From: a virus
Length of the DNA stretch: 54,186 nucleotides
IMG/VR virus record: IMGVR_UViG_3300022744_000034
Coordinates: 1 to 54,186 of that record
Reading direction: 5' to 3' (one strand)
The position numbers and the translations under genes are program-made. The notes beneath the pieces are model-generated. The model did not search any database, was not told the DNA's origin, and saw nothing but the letters and a program-made list of their open reading frames with translations. This document shows, piece after piece, positions 15,941-23,350 of this stretch (position 1 is its first letter; every line of letters starts with the position of its first letter).

Positions 15941-16877
15941 TCAGACCGGTGAAGCGAATCCAGCCGATGGTGATCCATCGGCATGGTGCAGCGAATCCGG
16001 GCGCTCTTTCGACCCTAGGGTCGTCGGCAAGGTTGAGCATCCTTGCCGGTCAAAATCCGGTTATCCGCTAATACATGGGGCAAAGCCTGTGCCGCGTGTG
16101 GTGCGATGAATCCTTGATGCGCCGGTAAAACGGTCGCAAGGTGCAATCAATCCAGACAAAGCCTGTGACAAGCAACATGGTGAGTGCGCGGATAAATCAG
16201 CAGCAGCTAGCACTCGCCCGAAAGGTGCAGAGTGCGCGCTTAACCCGGACAGGATCACTTGCCGAAAGCCCGACGTGGCTGGAAGCAGGGTAGGGGCTTG
16301 TCCAGGGCGTGCCAAAGCAGATGCTAATCCTGTCCTGATACGACGAAACGCACGGTTCCGTGCTTTGCGAAGTAGGCTATCGGACCCGCAGGGTTAGCAA
16401 AGATTGAGCATGTATGCGCAGTGCGGTAAGCCCCGTCGTGAGACTGGCGCGAAACCGCACCGATCGGGGAGTCATGACACGATACGAACCATGTACGGCG
16501 TAGCAAGCAGGCATGGCGTCCCCGGCCCGGCAGACAAGCCGGATCAAACACCCTTACAGCACAAATCGATCAGACGCACATTCCGGCCTATCGGGGATCA
16601 CTGCGCCGCGCTGTAAGGGCAGCAAGGATGATGTAAGACCCTAGGCGAGTCCCAAATTCGCCCTGAAGGGTCACGGTCCGGTCGCCAGTATGAAAGCCGA
16701 ACGCGATCGGAACCGAAACGTCATCCTCGACCTTGCTCGAAGCATTGGAAGTCAAGCGCATCCTTCGGGGTGTGCTTGACTGGCAATGTTGCCAAACGGC
16801 CGTCCGCGCCACGTTCAAGGCGCGGACAGGCTTACCCTTGTCCGCCCGCCTAGAAAGGCACCAGCGGGCGCTTTTTT
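15941..16877 (+). ncRNA. Candidate large structured non-coding RNA
   Basis: About 940 bases with no convincing frame on either strand, packed with stems. Examples: GCCGATGG/CCATCGGC (15963-15982), CGGCAAGG/CCTTGCCG (16025-16048), a long-range 9-bp stem GGACAGGAT (16247-16255) with 16327-16335, GTGCGGT (16421-16427) with 16454-16460 crossed by CCCCG (16431-16435) with 16465-16469 (pseudoknot), CCCTTACAGC (16551-16560) with 16610-16619, GACCCT (16637-16642) with 16667-16672, a 12-bp stem 16674-16685 with 16703-16715, a 14-bp TTCG-capped hairpin 16750-16781, GTCCGCGCC/GGCGCGGAC (16802-16827), then a terminator. GNRA-like GAAA loops also occur. It resembles in style the giant phage RNAs GOLLD and ROOL; no consensus match is claimed. 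Confidence 0.6.
16843..16877 (+). terminator. Intrinsic terminator of the non-coding region
   Basis: CGCCCGC (16843-16849) pairs with GCGGGCG (16864-16870), followed by CTTTTTT. It ends the structured region and stands directly before GGAG and the ATG of the next gene. Confidence 0.75.
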
Positions 16878-16890
16878 GTTGGAGATAGGG

Positions 16891-17061
16891 ATGAACAAGA
16901 ACAGCAATCTTAACCGCGTGTTCCACGCACTAAAGAGGTACCACGCCGGCCGCAACATGAGCCGGCGCAAACTGAAGGCCCTGGCCGTTATCACAGTCAA
17001 GGGGAACCCATGGTTCCACAGGTTTGCGAAGGGGCGCGACACCGCCCCGTGGCTGGGATGA
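16891..17061 (+). CDS. Small basic protein, unknown
   Basis: 56 residues, very basic (HALKRYHAGRNMSRRKLKAL), GGAG ribosome site 8 bases before ATG. It follows directly behind the terminator of the non-coding region. Net charge suggests RNA or DNA binding. Its stop overlaps the ATG of the next gene (ATGA), so the two are coupled. Confidence 0.5.
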   Translation: MNKNSNLNRVFHALKRYHAGRNMSRRKLKALAVITVKGNPWFHRFAKGRDTAPWLG

Positions 17062-17285
17062 ACACCCCCAGCCCGCGCCGAAAACGGCGCAAGACCCTCA
17101 AGCAGGCCGCCTACTGGGCGGCTTTTTTCGTTGTGGCCGCGCTCTCGACCACGGCCGCGAGCCACATTGGCGCCTACATGGCCGACGCCAGCACGAGCCA
17201 AGCCAACGGGCTTGCCCTATTGGGCGGCCTGTTTGTGGCTCTAGTCAGCCTCATCGGCTGGCTTTGCTCGGTTTTAGAGGACTGA
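17058..17285 (+). CDS. Small membrane protein, two TM segments
   Basis: 75 residues. A basic N-terminus (RRKRRKTLKQ) is followed by two hydrophobic segments, about residues 17-35 (AAYWAAFFVVAALSTTAA) and 50-70 (GLALLGGLFVALVSLIGWL). Topology and size fit a small phage inner-membrane protein; a holin-like role is possible but no lysis cassette surrounds it. GCCGCC-TACTG-GGCGGC followed by TTTTTT lies inside the start of the gene and could act as an attenuator. Confidence 0.5.
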   Translation: MNTPSPRRKRRKTLKQAAYWAAFFVVAALSTTAASHIGAYMADASTSQANGLALLGGLFVALVSLIGWLCSVLED

Positions 17286-17776
17286 GAGGCGCTGAGCGCG
17301 AGCAGGCGCGATGAATTTTCACACGCCTAACAGCAAACCTCGATAGCAAACACCTATCGACAAGGAAGCTCGGGCACAAGGCATGGCCCATCGACCGCAA
17401 GGCAAGGCCATGCCAAGTGCATCCAGCCGCATGCCGAATCAATAAAAGTGTGACAGATTGCACAACTTTTAAGCAAACAGGCAAAAGTCCTTTCGGCAAG
17501 CCCTGCAAGCCTGCAAGCCAGTAACTGCAAGGCTTTGAGCCTCTTTCTCTATATAAGAAACTGTCACACTTATATATAAAAAGATTTGGTTGATTCTTTA
17601 GAGAGTAAATACAGAAAAAAATTAGAGGGCAACAAGCAAACGACTTGCCGAAACCCCCACTCCCCGCATCCTCGAAAAAAGTGTGACAGTTTCGAGGCTA
17701 ACCCCTTGATTTATAAGGGACCGACCTATCTGTGACAACCTGCACAATTTTTGTGCAGCCTTTATTGGAGAAGACC
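17286..17776 (+). other. Repeat-rich non-coding region, possible origin or operator cluster
   Basis: 491 bases without a gene. AAAGTGTGACAG occurs at 17445-17456 and 17678-17689 and, inverted, CTGTCACACTT at 17561-17571; a weaker CTGTGACAA lies near 17730. The 17678 copy sits exactly between the arms of an 8-bp inverted repeat (CCTCGAAA 17670-17677, TTTCGAGG 17690-17697). AT-rich DNA fills about 17540-17635. CTGCAAGC/CTGCAAGG is repeated three times at 17503-17532. Iterons beside an AT-rich unwinding zone suggest a replication origin; repressor operators are the alternative. Confidence 0.5.
17740..17758 (+). terminator. Hairpin before the 17777 gene
   Basis: CTGCACAA-TTT-TTGTGCAG followed by CCTTTATTGGAG and the ATG at 17777. 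Same hairpin, T-rich, ribosome-site layout as at 15161, 16843, 23310 and 27570. Confidence 0.45.
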
Positions 17777-17950
17777 ATGAGCAAGTACCAGGGCTTGACA
17801 AGCATCTTGAAAAGTGCCTTGACCATTCAGCAGGACCTAGGCACGCCCGCTGCCGCAACCTTCCTCCGCGACAACAAGGTCAGCATGTGCATCGCCTTGT
17901 ACATGCTTGCAAGGAAGCCGAGCAAAGCCGAAAGCAAAGGGAAAAGGTGA
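17777..17950 (+). CDS. Small early protein, unknown
   Basis: 57 residues from ATG 17777 (TTGGAGA upstream): helical middle (ILKSALTIQQDLGTPAAATF) and a basic tail (RKPSKAESKGKR). First gene after the repeat region, so possibly an early regulator; no family recognised. Confidence 0.5.
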   Translation: MSKYQGLTSILKSALTIQQDLGTPAAATFLRDNKVSMCIALYMLARKPSKAESKGKR

Positions 17951-17955
17951 CTCCC

Positions 17956-18180
17956 ATGCTCAGAACCTACATCCGCCCGCACCTTGAAGAAGGCGCGCTC
18001 CTGACTCGGTACGGGCACGATACCGACTCCCTATCAAAGGCAAAGGCCCGCATCGAGCGCCTGAGCCGTTCAACGACCCTGGACGAGGCCGAGATACGCG
18101 CCGTCATGAAAAACGGCTCTGAGCGGCTCCTGGCGGTACTGAGCAACGGTCTAGTCATCACCATAGGGCCGGAACAATGA
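17956..18180 (+). CDS. Small early protein, unknown
   Basis: 74 residues from ATG 17956 with AAGGTGA before it; GTG 17947 in the same frame is possible. Contains LSKAKARIERLSRSTTLDEAEI and ends LVITIGPEQ. The stop overlaps the start of the PEP-CTERM-like gene. Confidence 0.5.
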   Translation: MLRTYIRPHLEEGALLTRYGHDTDSLSKAKARIERLSRSTTLDEAEIRAVMKNGSERLLAVLSNGLVITIGPEQ

Positions 18181-18503
18181 AATACCTGCCACCCGGAACA
18201 CTGACCAAAGCCCGAAGAAGGGCACGACTTGAAGGTGCCCTTGCAGCAACCTTGGCGATCGCCCTGCTAGGGGTCGTGCTCGTGGCCGCGACGCCAAGAG
18301 AGTTCTACACGTCCGCCCAAGCAAGCCCGACCCCGAGACCCCAAGAACCCTACAGGCACGAGCGCCACGCACTCCCACCTTGCACGGACATGCATGCAAA
18401 GGATTGCATGCAAGACCCAATCCCTATCCCCGAGCCCGGCACAGCAAGCCTCATAGGCGCGGCACTTGCCGGTGCCCTCTATACAAGTAGGAGGACAAAA
18501 TGA
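18177..18503 (+). CDS. PEP-CTERM-like exported membrane protein
   Basis: 108 residues. Basic N-terminus (KARRRARLEG), a hydrophobic segment at about 20-39 (ALAATLAIALLGVVLVAAT) acting as signal or anchor, a Pro/His/Cys-containing middle (PPCTDMHAKDCM), then IPEPGTASLIGAALAGALY followed by TSRRTK. The end has the three parts of a PEP-CTERM sorting signal: PEP, a transmembrane stretch and a basic cluster. In bacteria an exosortase cuts such proteins during export to the outer surface. In a phage early region this is rare; it hints at an exosortase-bearing host. The start overlaps the upstream stop (ATGA). Confidence 0.6.
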   Translation: MKYLPPGTLTKARRRARLEGALAATLAIALLGVVLVAATPREFYTSAQASPTPRPQEPYRHERHALPPCTDMHAKDCMQDPIPIPEPGTASLIGAALAGALYTSRRTK

Positions 18504-18811
18504 GTACCTTAAGCAGACTACAAGCCCATTTGGCTGCACCAGAAATCAAGCCGTTGGAGCAGGGTCGCGAATACAAAAGCCTTGCCCCGCACGTGAAGTG
18601 TGCAGACGGCAGCACCATGAGCGTTCAGGCCAGCGAATATCACTACTGCAACCCACGTGACAATTACGGTCCGTACCTGCACGTGGAAGTGTGGAATTGC
18701 GGCATCGTAGATGCGTGGGCGGAGTTTGTAGGCGACGAGGACCCCTATGCTTTCGTCCCAATTGCACTTGTGGCGGCCGAAATTGACCGTCACGGCGGCT
18801 TCGCAAACTGA
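18500..18811 (+). CDS. Early protein, unknown
   Basis: 103 residues. Contains VKCADGSTMSVQASEYHYCNPRDN and YLHVEVWNCG, read as a beta-rich fold; this resembles small phage proteins of unknown role that begin with a Cys-containing DG-x-x-MSVQ pattern. Its ATG overlaps the preceding stop. Confidence 0.55.
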   Translation: MSTLSRLQAHLAAPEIKPLEQGREYKSLAPHVKCADGSTMSVQASEYHYCNPRDNYGPYLHVEVWNCGIVDAWAEFVGDEDPYAFVPIALVAAEIDRHGGFAN

Positions 18812-18839
18812 CACAAAGCACGTTTTACAGGAGAAAGAG

Positions 18840-18932
18840 ATGGACATCATCAAATACAAAATCGTGGCAGCAATCACCGCCTTGGTCATCCTGTATGGAA
18901 GGTTCAGAGGCATGCGCATCGAGGACGAGTAG
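18840..18932 (+). CDS. 30-residue membrane peptide
   Basis: ATG 18840 with AGGAGAAAG upstream. MDIIKYKIVAAITALVILYG forms one transmembrane helix, followed by a charged tail. Too short for homology calls; good ribosome site and tight spacing to the next gene support it. Confidence 0.45.
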   Translation: MDIIKYKIVAAITALVILYGRFRGMRIEDE

Positions 18933-18934
18933 CC

Positions 18935-19093
18935 ATGACGAAAGAGCAAACCGCCTGCCGCTCCTGCGCCCATCTGGAAGTGCGCAGGAGCCCACACTCT
19001 GAAAGCCGTGTGTGTCTGAAAGGCAAGCACCAACCTTGCCAGTGGCACAGACCGGCCACGGCACCGATTCCTGGCGCACCGACGCCAGCCTAG
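18935..19093 (+). CDS. Small Cys-rich protein, putative zinc binder
   Basis: 52 residues from ATG 18935. Pattern C-R-S-C, then VCLKG-x-x-x-PC, similar to small phage zinc proteins. The start lies two bases after the previous stop. Confidence 0.45.
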   Translation: MTKEQTACRSCAHLEVRRSPHSESRVCLKGKHQPCQWHRPATAPIPGAPTPA

Positions 19094-19168
19094 AGCACGC
19101 CGCTCTGACGTATCACTTGACTAACTATTCGTTACCTTGTGTGTGGACAACGTCAGGGCGGCACCTAT

Positions 19169-19234
19169 CAAGAACCCAAGGCAAGAACCCAAGGCAAGAA
19201 CCCAAAGCAGGAACCAAAGCAGGAACCAAAGCAG
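19169..19234 (+). repeat. Five tandem 12-13-base repeats in a leader
   Basis: Units CAAGAACCCAAGG twice, a CAAAG variant, then AGGAACCAAAGC twice, lying 20-90 bases before the start of the 670-residue gene. Possibly a binding site or slipped duplication. Confidence 0.75.
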
Positions 19235-19256
19235 TATCTTTACAGGAGAAAAGACC

Positions 19257-21269
19257 GTGGCAAGACAATTCAACGAAGGCGACCGTGTCGTCGTCACCCG
19301 CAAAATCAACCCCGGCGAGGTCAACCCGGAAACGGGCGAGCGGTGTACCTGCGACTGGCTTGACGAGATGGACGACCTTGTCGGCCAAGAGCTAAAAGTG
19401 TGTTTTCACGGGCAGATGTCGAACCTTGGCGTCTGCATCGGGGCGCCTTCTGGCAAGACGTACTTTTTCCCGGCGTGGCTCGTCCAACACGTTGAAGATG
19501 AAGATGACAGACTTGAACAGGAAACCAAGTTGAGTCCGGAGCAGGCGCACGAGGAAAACTACGGCCGACTGTTCAACACCGTCTCCAACATCTGGGACTG
19601 GCGCGCCACGAACGCTTATTTCAACGACAGAAACATGCTTCTCAACCTTGTTCGTGCGAAGATTCAGCAAGTTGCGCGTGAAGCAAACTATCTGGCCTGG
19701 AAGCGCAGGCGAGCGGAAAAGCGCGAAGCCCTGAAGCTCCAGCTCGAAGCGCGCCCCGACCTTTACAGAAAGCGGAACGCTAAGAAGTGGTCAGGGCCGA
19801 AACAGCGCCTAGCAGGCGAAAAGGTCAAGCGCGTCGTCAAAGAACTGACTGCGTGGGCCGAGGGACGCAATCCGCAGGCACAGATCGGCCTTTTGTATGA
19901 GATCTACCGCACCCTCCCGCGTCAGGTGACGCTTAAATTGCCGCAGAAGGTAATCGAAGCGGGTGAAAGGTACTCCATGCAAAGGGGCGCGGCCTACAAG
20001 CCCGCCTGGGTCGCGCCCCTGCCTAACGGCGTCGAGGTGTTCAACAACACCCTCGTGCGTGTCTCCGACGACGACCTGACCAAGGTCTGTTATATCCAGA
20101 ACCTGACCAAGTTGATGCACGGCGACGACGGCCTGTGGACGCGCATCAAGCCGGGCCGCTTCCTCGCCAAGTTTCATCCTGAGTTGAGCGAGGACGAGAT
20201 CCGCAAATGGGCTGAGAAGCACGAGGCGGAGCACGCTCCGGTCCAGTTGAAGTTCATCGAGAACACGGACCCGGACGGGTGGGAGCGCGTGTACGAATCC
20301 GCGAGCGGATTCTCGTCCTGCATGCAATACGATCTCCCCAAATGTCGCTATCTGCACTACCTTGCTCACGGCGAGGACCACCCTGTGCGCAGTTACGCCT
20401 ATCCCGGCAACGGCCTGCGCCTAGCCTACATCGGCGAGGATGACAAGGTCTATGCCCGCACCATCGTCCGCGACGACGACGGGAAAAAAGGCTACATCCG
20501 CATCTTCGGCGACAGCCGCATCCACCTCGCCTTGGAGAAGGCGGGCTATAGCAATGAAGTTGACCTTCAAGGGGTCAAGATCGCGCACCGTGAAGCGAGT
20601 TGGGATAGAGGCTTGCTGCTTGTCCCGTATCTGGATTCGATCGGCAGCGTCAGCGACGAGGGCGACCACCTGGTGATCAGCCGATACGGCGAGATCAGTG
20701 CTACGGAATCGAGTGGGGTTGTGTCGCGCTATTTATGCGATCGATGCAACAGCGCTGTCGACGAGGATGAGACGCACTACTCGGAATACGAGAACACGTC
20801 GTACTGCATCCACTGCAAGGGCGACTTCGTGACCGCTGTCGTACATGTTGGCCGGTACGGCGAAGAGCGTGACGCTGTGCTCAGAGACAACGCGATCGAG
20901 GTCGGCGGCACGTGGTATGCGAACGACGAAGATTTGTTGGAAAAGGCGGGGCTCGTCAAGTGCGTGGAGTGTGACGAGTGGGAGGACGAGGATAACGTGA
21001 TAGAAACGTCGCGTGGATTCATCTGCGGCTGCACCGACCTAGTTGAACTCGATGAAGAGGACGACAACGGAAACACGTGGGCGCACCCGGGCGATGCCGT
21101 GAAGGCGCTGGGCCTGCCCGACCTGACCGAAGTCTGGCTGCACGAGGACAAGGAGTTCGACGACACCGGCCTGTCCGACTGCGAGGGCTATGTCCTGCCG
21201 CAAAGCGAAGCCCACCTTGCAATGGTTGCCTCGACGCAGCCGGCCGAACTCAACCTTGAAGCAGCATGA
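19257..21269 (+). CDS. Large early protein with zinc motifs, unknown
   Basis: 670 residues from GTG 19257 (ACAGGAGAAAAGACC upstream); the frame is open further up through the tandem repeats but without a ribosome site. An N-terminal SH3-like stretch (EGDRVVVTRKINPGEV), a long basic coiled or helical part (LAWKRRRAEKREALKLQLEA), a mixed central domain (YESASGFSSCMQYDLPK, then YAYPGNGLRLAYIGEDDKVY), and two C-terminal zinc-type sites (YLCDRCN with YCIHC; VKCVECDEW with FICGC). It ends acidic. The family is not recognised; similar large proteins stand in early regions of other phages. It is the largest early gene before the replication block. Confidence 0.7.
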   Translation: MARQFNEGDRVVVTRKINPGEVNPETGERCTCDWLDEMDDLVGQELKVCFHGQMSNLGVCIGAPSGKTYFFPAWLVQHVEDEDDRLEQETKLSPEQAHEENYGRLFNTVSNIWDWRATNAYFNDRNMLLNLVRAKIQQVAREANYLAWKRRRAEKREALKLQLEARPDLYRKRNAKKWSGPKQRLAGEKVKRVVKELTAWAEGRNPQAQIGLLYEIYRTLPRQVTLKLPQKVIEAGERYSMQRGAAYKPAWVAPLPNGVEVFNNTLVRVSDDDLTKVCYIQNLTKLMHGDDGLWTRIKPGRFLAKFHPELSEDEIRKWAEKHEAEHAPVQLKFIENTDPDGWERVYESASGFSSCMQYDLPKCRYLHYLAHGEDHPVRSYAYPGNGLRLAYIGEDDKVYARTIVRDDDGKKGYIRIFGDSRIHLALEKAGYSNEVDLQGVKIAHREASWDRGLLLVPYLDSIGSVSDEGDHLVISRYGEISATESSGVVSRYLCDRCNSAVDEDETHYSEYENTSYCIHCKGDFVTAVVHVGRYGEERDAVLRDNAIEVGGTWYANDEDLLEKAGLVKCVECDEWEDEDNVIETSRGFICGCTDLVELDEEDDNGNTWAHPGDAVKALGLPDLTEVWLHEDKEFDDTGLSDCEGYVLPQSEAHLAMVASTQPAELNLEAA

Positions 21270-21280
21270 AGGAGAAAACC

Positions 21281-22282
21281 ATGTTTCAACAACGTATCGA
21301 TACCGAAGTCAAGACCCTGCTCGACATGCTGACCTACAAGCGCCCGGCCTACAGCGAGGGCGAGGAAGCGTTCCTAGACAAGTTCGTCAGACCCTATGCG
21401 ACCCACCCCAACGTCACTACCGCGTGGACGGACGAGAGCGGGAACCTGTTCTTTGAAGTGTCAGGTGGAAGCCCGCAGCTTTTCACCTGCCACAGCGACA
21501 CCGTACATGCAAAAAGCATGTCCGACACGCCCGAATCGTTCAAGCAGACCGTGCTCTACGACGCGAACATGATGCTGGCCTACAAGGACGACGGGCTCCC
21601 GCTGGGCGCCGACGACGGCGCCGGGGTTTGGCTCTGCATGCAGATCATCGAGGCCGGCTTGCCCTGCACCGTGGCCGTGTTCAGGGCCGAAGAGCGGGGC
21701 GGGGTCGGGAGCAGCGCCAGTGCCGAAGCCTCGCCCGACTTCTACCGCCAGTTTGATTCCGCCGTAGCATTCGATCGCCGTGGCGCGTCTGACATCATCA
21801 CTCACCAGGCGGCCGGGCGCTGCGCCTCTGATGCGTGGGCGATGGCATTGGCCGACCAACTGGATGCACTCGGCCTGGACTATGCGCCGTGCAATGGCGG
21901 GATCTTCACCGATACCGCGAACCTGACGCATCTGATCCCCGAGTGCTCGAACATCTCGGTGGGCTATGAGAACGAGCACAGCGGGAACGAGACCCTGGAC
22001 GTGGCCCACCTGCTCGCCCTGCGCGATGCCGTGCTCAACGTCGAGTGGTCGGCCTTGCCGACCACTCGGGACCCGAACAAGGTCGACGTGTTGGACGCCT
22101 TCGCCCGTGGCGACGTGCTCTTCCGGGCAGACTTCAACAACAACGAAGAGGGCTATGAGCCGACGATCTACACGGTCGAGGACGTGATCCACATGAGCCA
22201 GGCGGAAATGGTCGACGCTGCAGCCCTGTACCCGGACGAGTTCGCGGCCGCCGTCTATCAACTCATCAACGAGGAATTTTGA
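21281..22282 (+). CDS. M20/M28-type metallopeptidase-like protein
   Basis: 333 residues from ATG 21281 (GGAG upstream; the earlier in-frame ATG 21266 has none). All five metal ligands of the two-zinc exopeptidase fold appear in order: HSD (His71, Asp73), GADDGAG (about Asp111), catalytic and ligand Glu in AEERGG (137-138), Asp165 in FDRRG, and His233 in YENEHSGNETLD. Cellular relatives are aminopeptidases or deacylases. In a phage early operon it might trim peptides or act on a small-molecule amide. No signal peptide, so cytoplasmic. Its stop overlaps the next start. Confidence 0.7.
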   Translation: MFQQRIDTEVKTLLDMLTYKRPAYSEGEEAFLDKFVRPYATHPNVTTAWTDESGNLFFEVSGGSPQLFTCHSDTVHAKSMSDTPESFKQTVLYDANMMLAYKDDGLPLGADDGAGVWLCMQIIEAGLPCTVAVFRAEERGGVGSSASAEASPDFYRQFDSAVAFDRRGASDIITHQAAGRCASDAWAMALADQLDALGLDYAPCNGGIFTDTANLTHLIPECSNISVGYENEHSGNETLDVAHLLALRDAVLNVEWSALPTTRDPNKVDVLDAFARGDVLFRADFNNNEEGYEPTIYTVEDVIHMSQAEMVDAAALYPDEFAAAVYQLINEEF

Positions 22283-22434
22283 TGTTCTACGTAGCAACCA
22301 ATCAGGGTTTTGTGGGAGAGCGCAAGCCTGTCATCAACGTGCGATGGGCCAAGAACTTCGATTCGTTCGATGAGGCGGACGGGTTCGCCCGCTACATCGG
22401 GCTTCGTTACTATGCTGTGCTCAGGAGTTGCTGA
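22282..22434 (+). CDS. 50-residue early protein, unknown
   Basis: ATG overlaps the peptidase stop (TGATG). MFYVATNQGFVGERKP, later RYIGLRYYAVL. Short; coding is supported by the coupled start and stop. Confidence 0.45.
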   Translation: MFYVATNQGFVGERKPVINVRWAKNFDSFDEADGFARYIGLRYYAVLRSC

Positions 22435-22435
22435 C

Positions 22436-22663
22436 ATGGTCGAACTCGCTGGTTTCATCATCACCTTCGTAGCCGTCCCGCTGTGCTGCATCATGGAGCA
22501 CCATGACCTCGACAACCACCTGATGGTCGAGTATTTCGACAGGTGGCAGGAAGACCTTGAAGAAGACCTGTGGTCGGGCGACGAGAAGTCGGTGCGCGAG
22601 GCTCAAATTCGCTGCGCAGGCTGGGACTTGTTCTTTGCTGTGCGTTTGGACCGTGCGAGATAA
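22436..22663 (+). CDS. Small protein with N-terminal TM helix
   Basis: 75 residues. ELAGFIITFVAVPLCCIM is hydrophobic, then an acidic helix (YFDRWQEDLEEDLWSGDE). Starts two bases after the previous stop. Unknown role. Confidence 0.5.
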   Translation: MVELAGFIITFVAVPLCCIMEHHDLDNHLMVEYFDRWQEDLEEDLWSGDEKSVREAQIRCAGWDLFFAVRLDRAR

Positions 22664-22668
22664 AGAAG

Positions 22669-22872
22669 ATGATCGACAACTTTTACATCGTCACCGACAT
22701 GGACGGCAAGATGCCGATGCTGTGCCGGGGCACGCCGAGCCATCCTGGAATGCCGAAGATGGCGTGGGTGAAGTACGTGTCTGATCGGCCGGTGGAGGCC
22801 AAGCCGTACAACGGCCAGGACACGGTCTGCAGATTACTATCTGCAGGAATTTCTCGCCTTGCACGTCGGTAA
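22669..22872 (+). CDS. Small early protein, possibly frameshifted at the end
   Basis: 67 residues from ATG 22669 with AAGAAG near. The frame ends at 22872, but one base out of frame (from 22835) the DNA reads YYLQEFLALHVGKKTCGG and on to a stop that overlaps the ATG of the next gene, like other gene pairs here. The switch point lies on the inverted repeat CTGCAGAT-TACT-ATCTGCAG (22828-22847). A +1 shift would give about 86 residues. Confidence 0.5.
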   Translation: MIDNFYIVTDMDGKMPMLCRGTPSHPGMPKMAWVKYVSDRPVEAKPYNGQDTVCRLLSAGISRLARR

Positions 22873-22923
22873 GAAGACGTGTGGCGGGCGGGACATGCCG
22901 CTTTTTAAAGGGAAGATCATCAA

Positions 22924-23277
22924 ATGAAAGCGATCGATTTCACTGCCGACAACGGCCTCAGGTACAAGGCGCGGCTCCTGACGGGCACCGACAGGTTTGG
23001 CCTGAGCGGCTGCCTGAATCACCTGCGTAAGCACACCAGGGGGCCTGTAGTCGAGTTCTACGTGCAGACCGGCGACATGGTGCATAAAGACCTTGCCTGG
23101 GCCGGCGTCGATGAGCCCTGGTACTTCGTCAGCCGCTACTACCTGAGCAGTTATCGCGGCAATCAAGATCGCCGGCACACCGGCCTGTGCCTGAGCGGCT
23201 ATGAACCCGAGTTCAACCTGAGCGCAGACGACTGCGCCTTCGTTGACCTGTGGCTGAAGAAGGTTCATGGCGTCTAG
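22924..23277 (+). CDS. Early protein, unknown
   Basis: 117 residues from ATG 22924 with AAGGGAAG upstream. Mixed alpha-beta, segments DKFGLSG-like (DRFGLSGCLNHLRKHTRG) and DEPWYFVSRYYLSSY. No known motif. A short AC-dinucleotide run (23293-23307) follows the stop. Confidence 0.55.
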   Translation: MKAIDFTADNGLRYKARLLTGTDRFGLSGCLNHLRKHTRGPVVEFYVQTGDMVHKDLAWAGVDEPWYFVSRYYLSSYRGNQDRRHTGLCLSGYEPEFNLSADDCAFVDLWLKKVHGV

Positions 23278-23309
23278 GATCTGTAACCGGCAACACACAC
23301 ACACACAAC

Positions 23310-23330
23310 GGGCCACGCTTGCTGTGGCCC
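23310..23330 (+). terminator. Hairpin before the 23351 gene
   Basis: GGGCCAC-GCTTGCT-GTGGCCC, then TCTTTATTTGGAGAAAG and ATG 23351. Terminator-like stem with a T-rich tail merging into the ribosome site. Confidence 0.5.
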
Positions 23331-23350
23331 TCTTTATTTGGAGAAAGACA

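Noticed and set aside
16061-16926. Short frames of 70-112 codons on both strands in the non-coding region
   Set aside because: They overlap strong stems, lack ribosome sites and have no protein-like composition.
17058-17285. Holin assignment for the two-TM protein
   Set aside because: Size and topology fit, but there is no endolysin or spanin nearby and many phage membrane proteins look alike.
23293-23307. AC-dinucleotide run
   Set aside because: Short simple repeat between genes; no sign of function such as a phase-variable frame.
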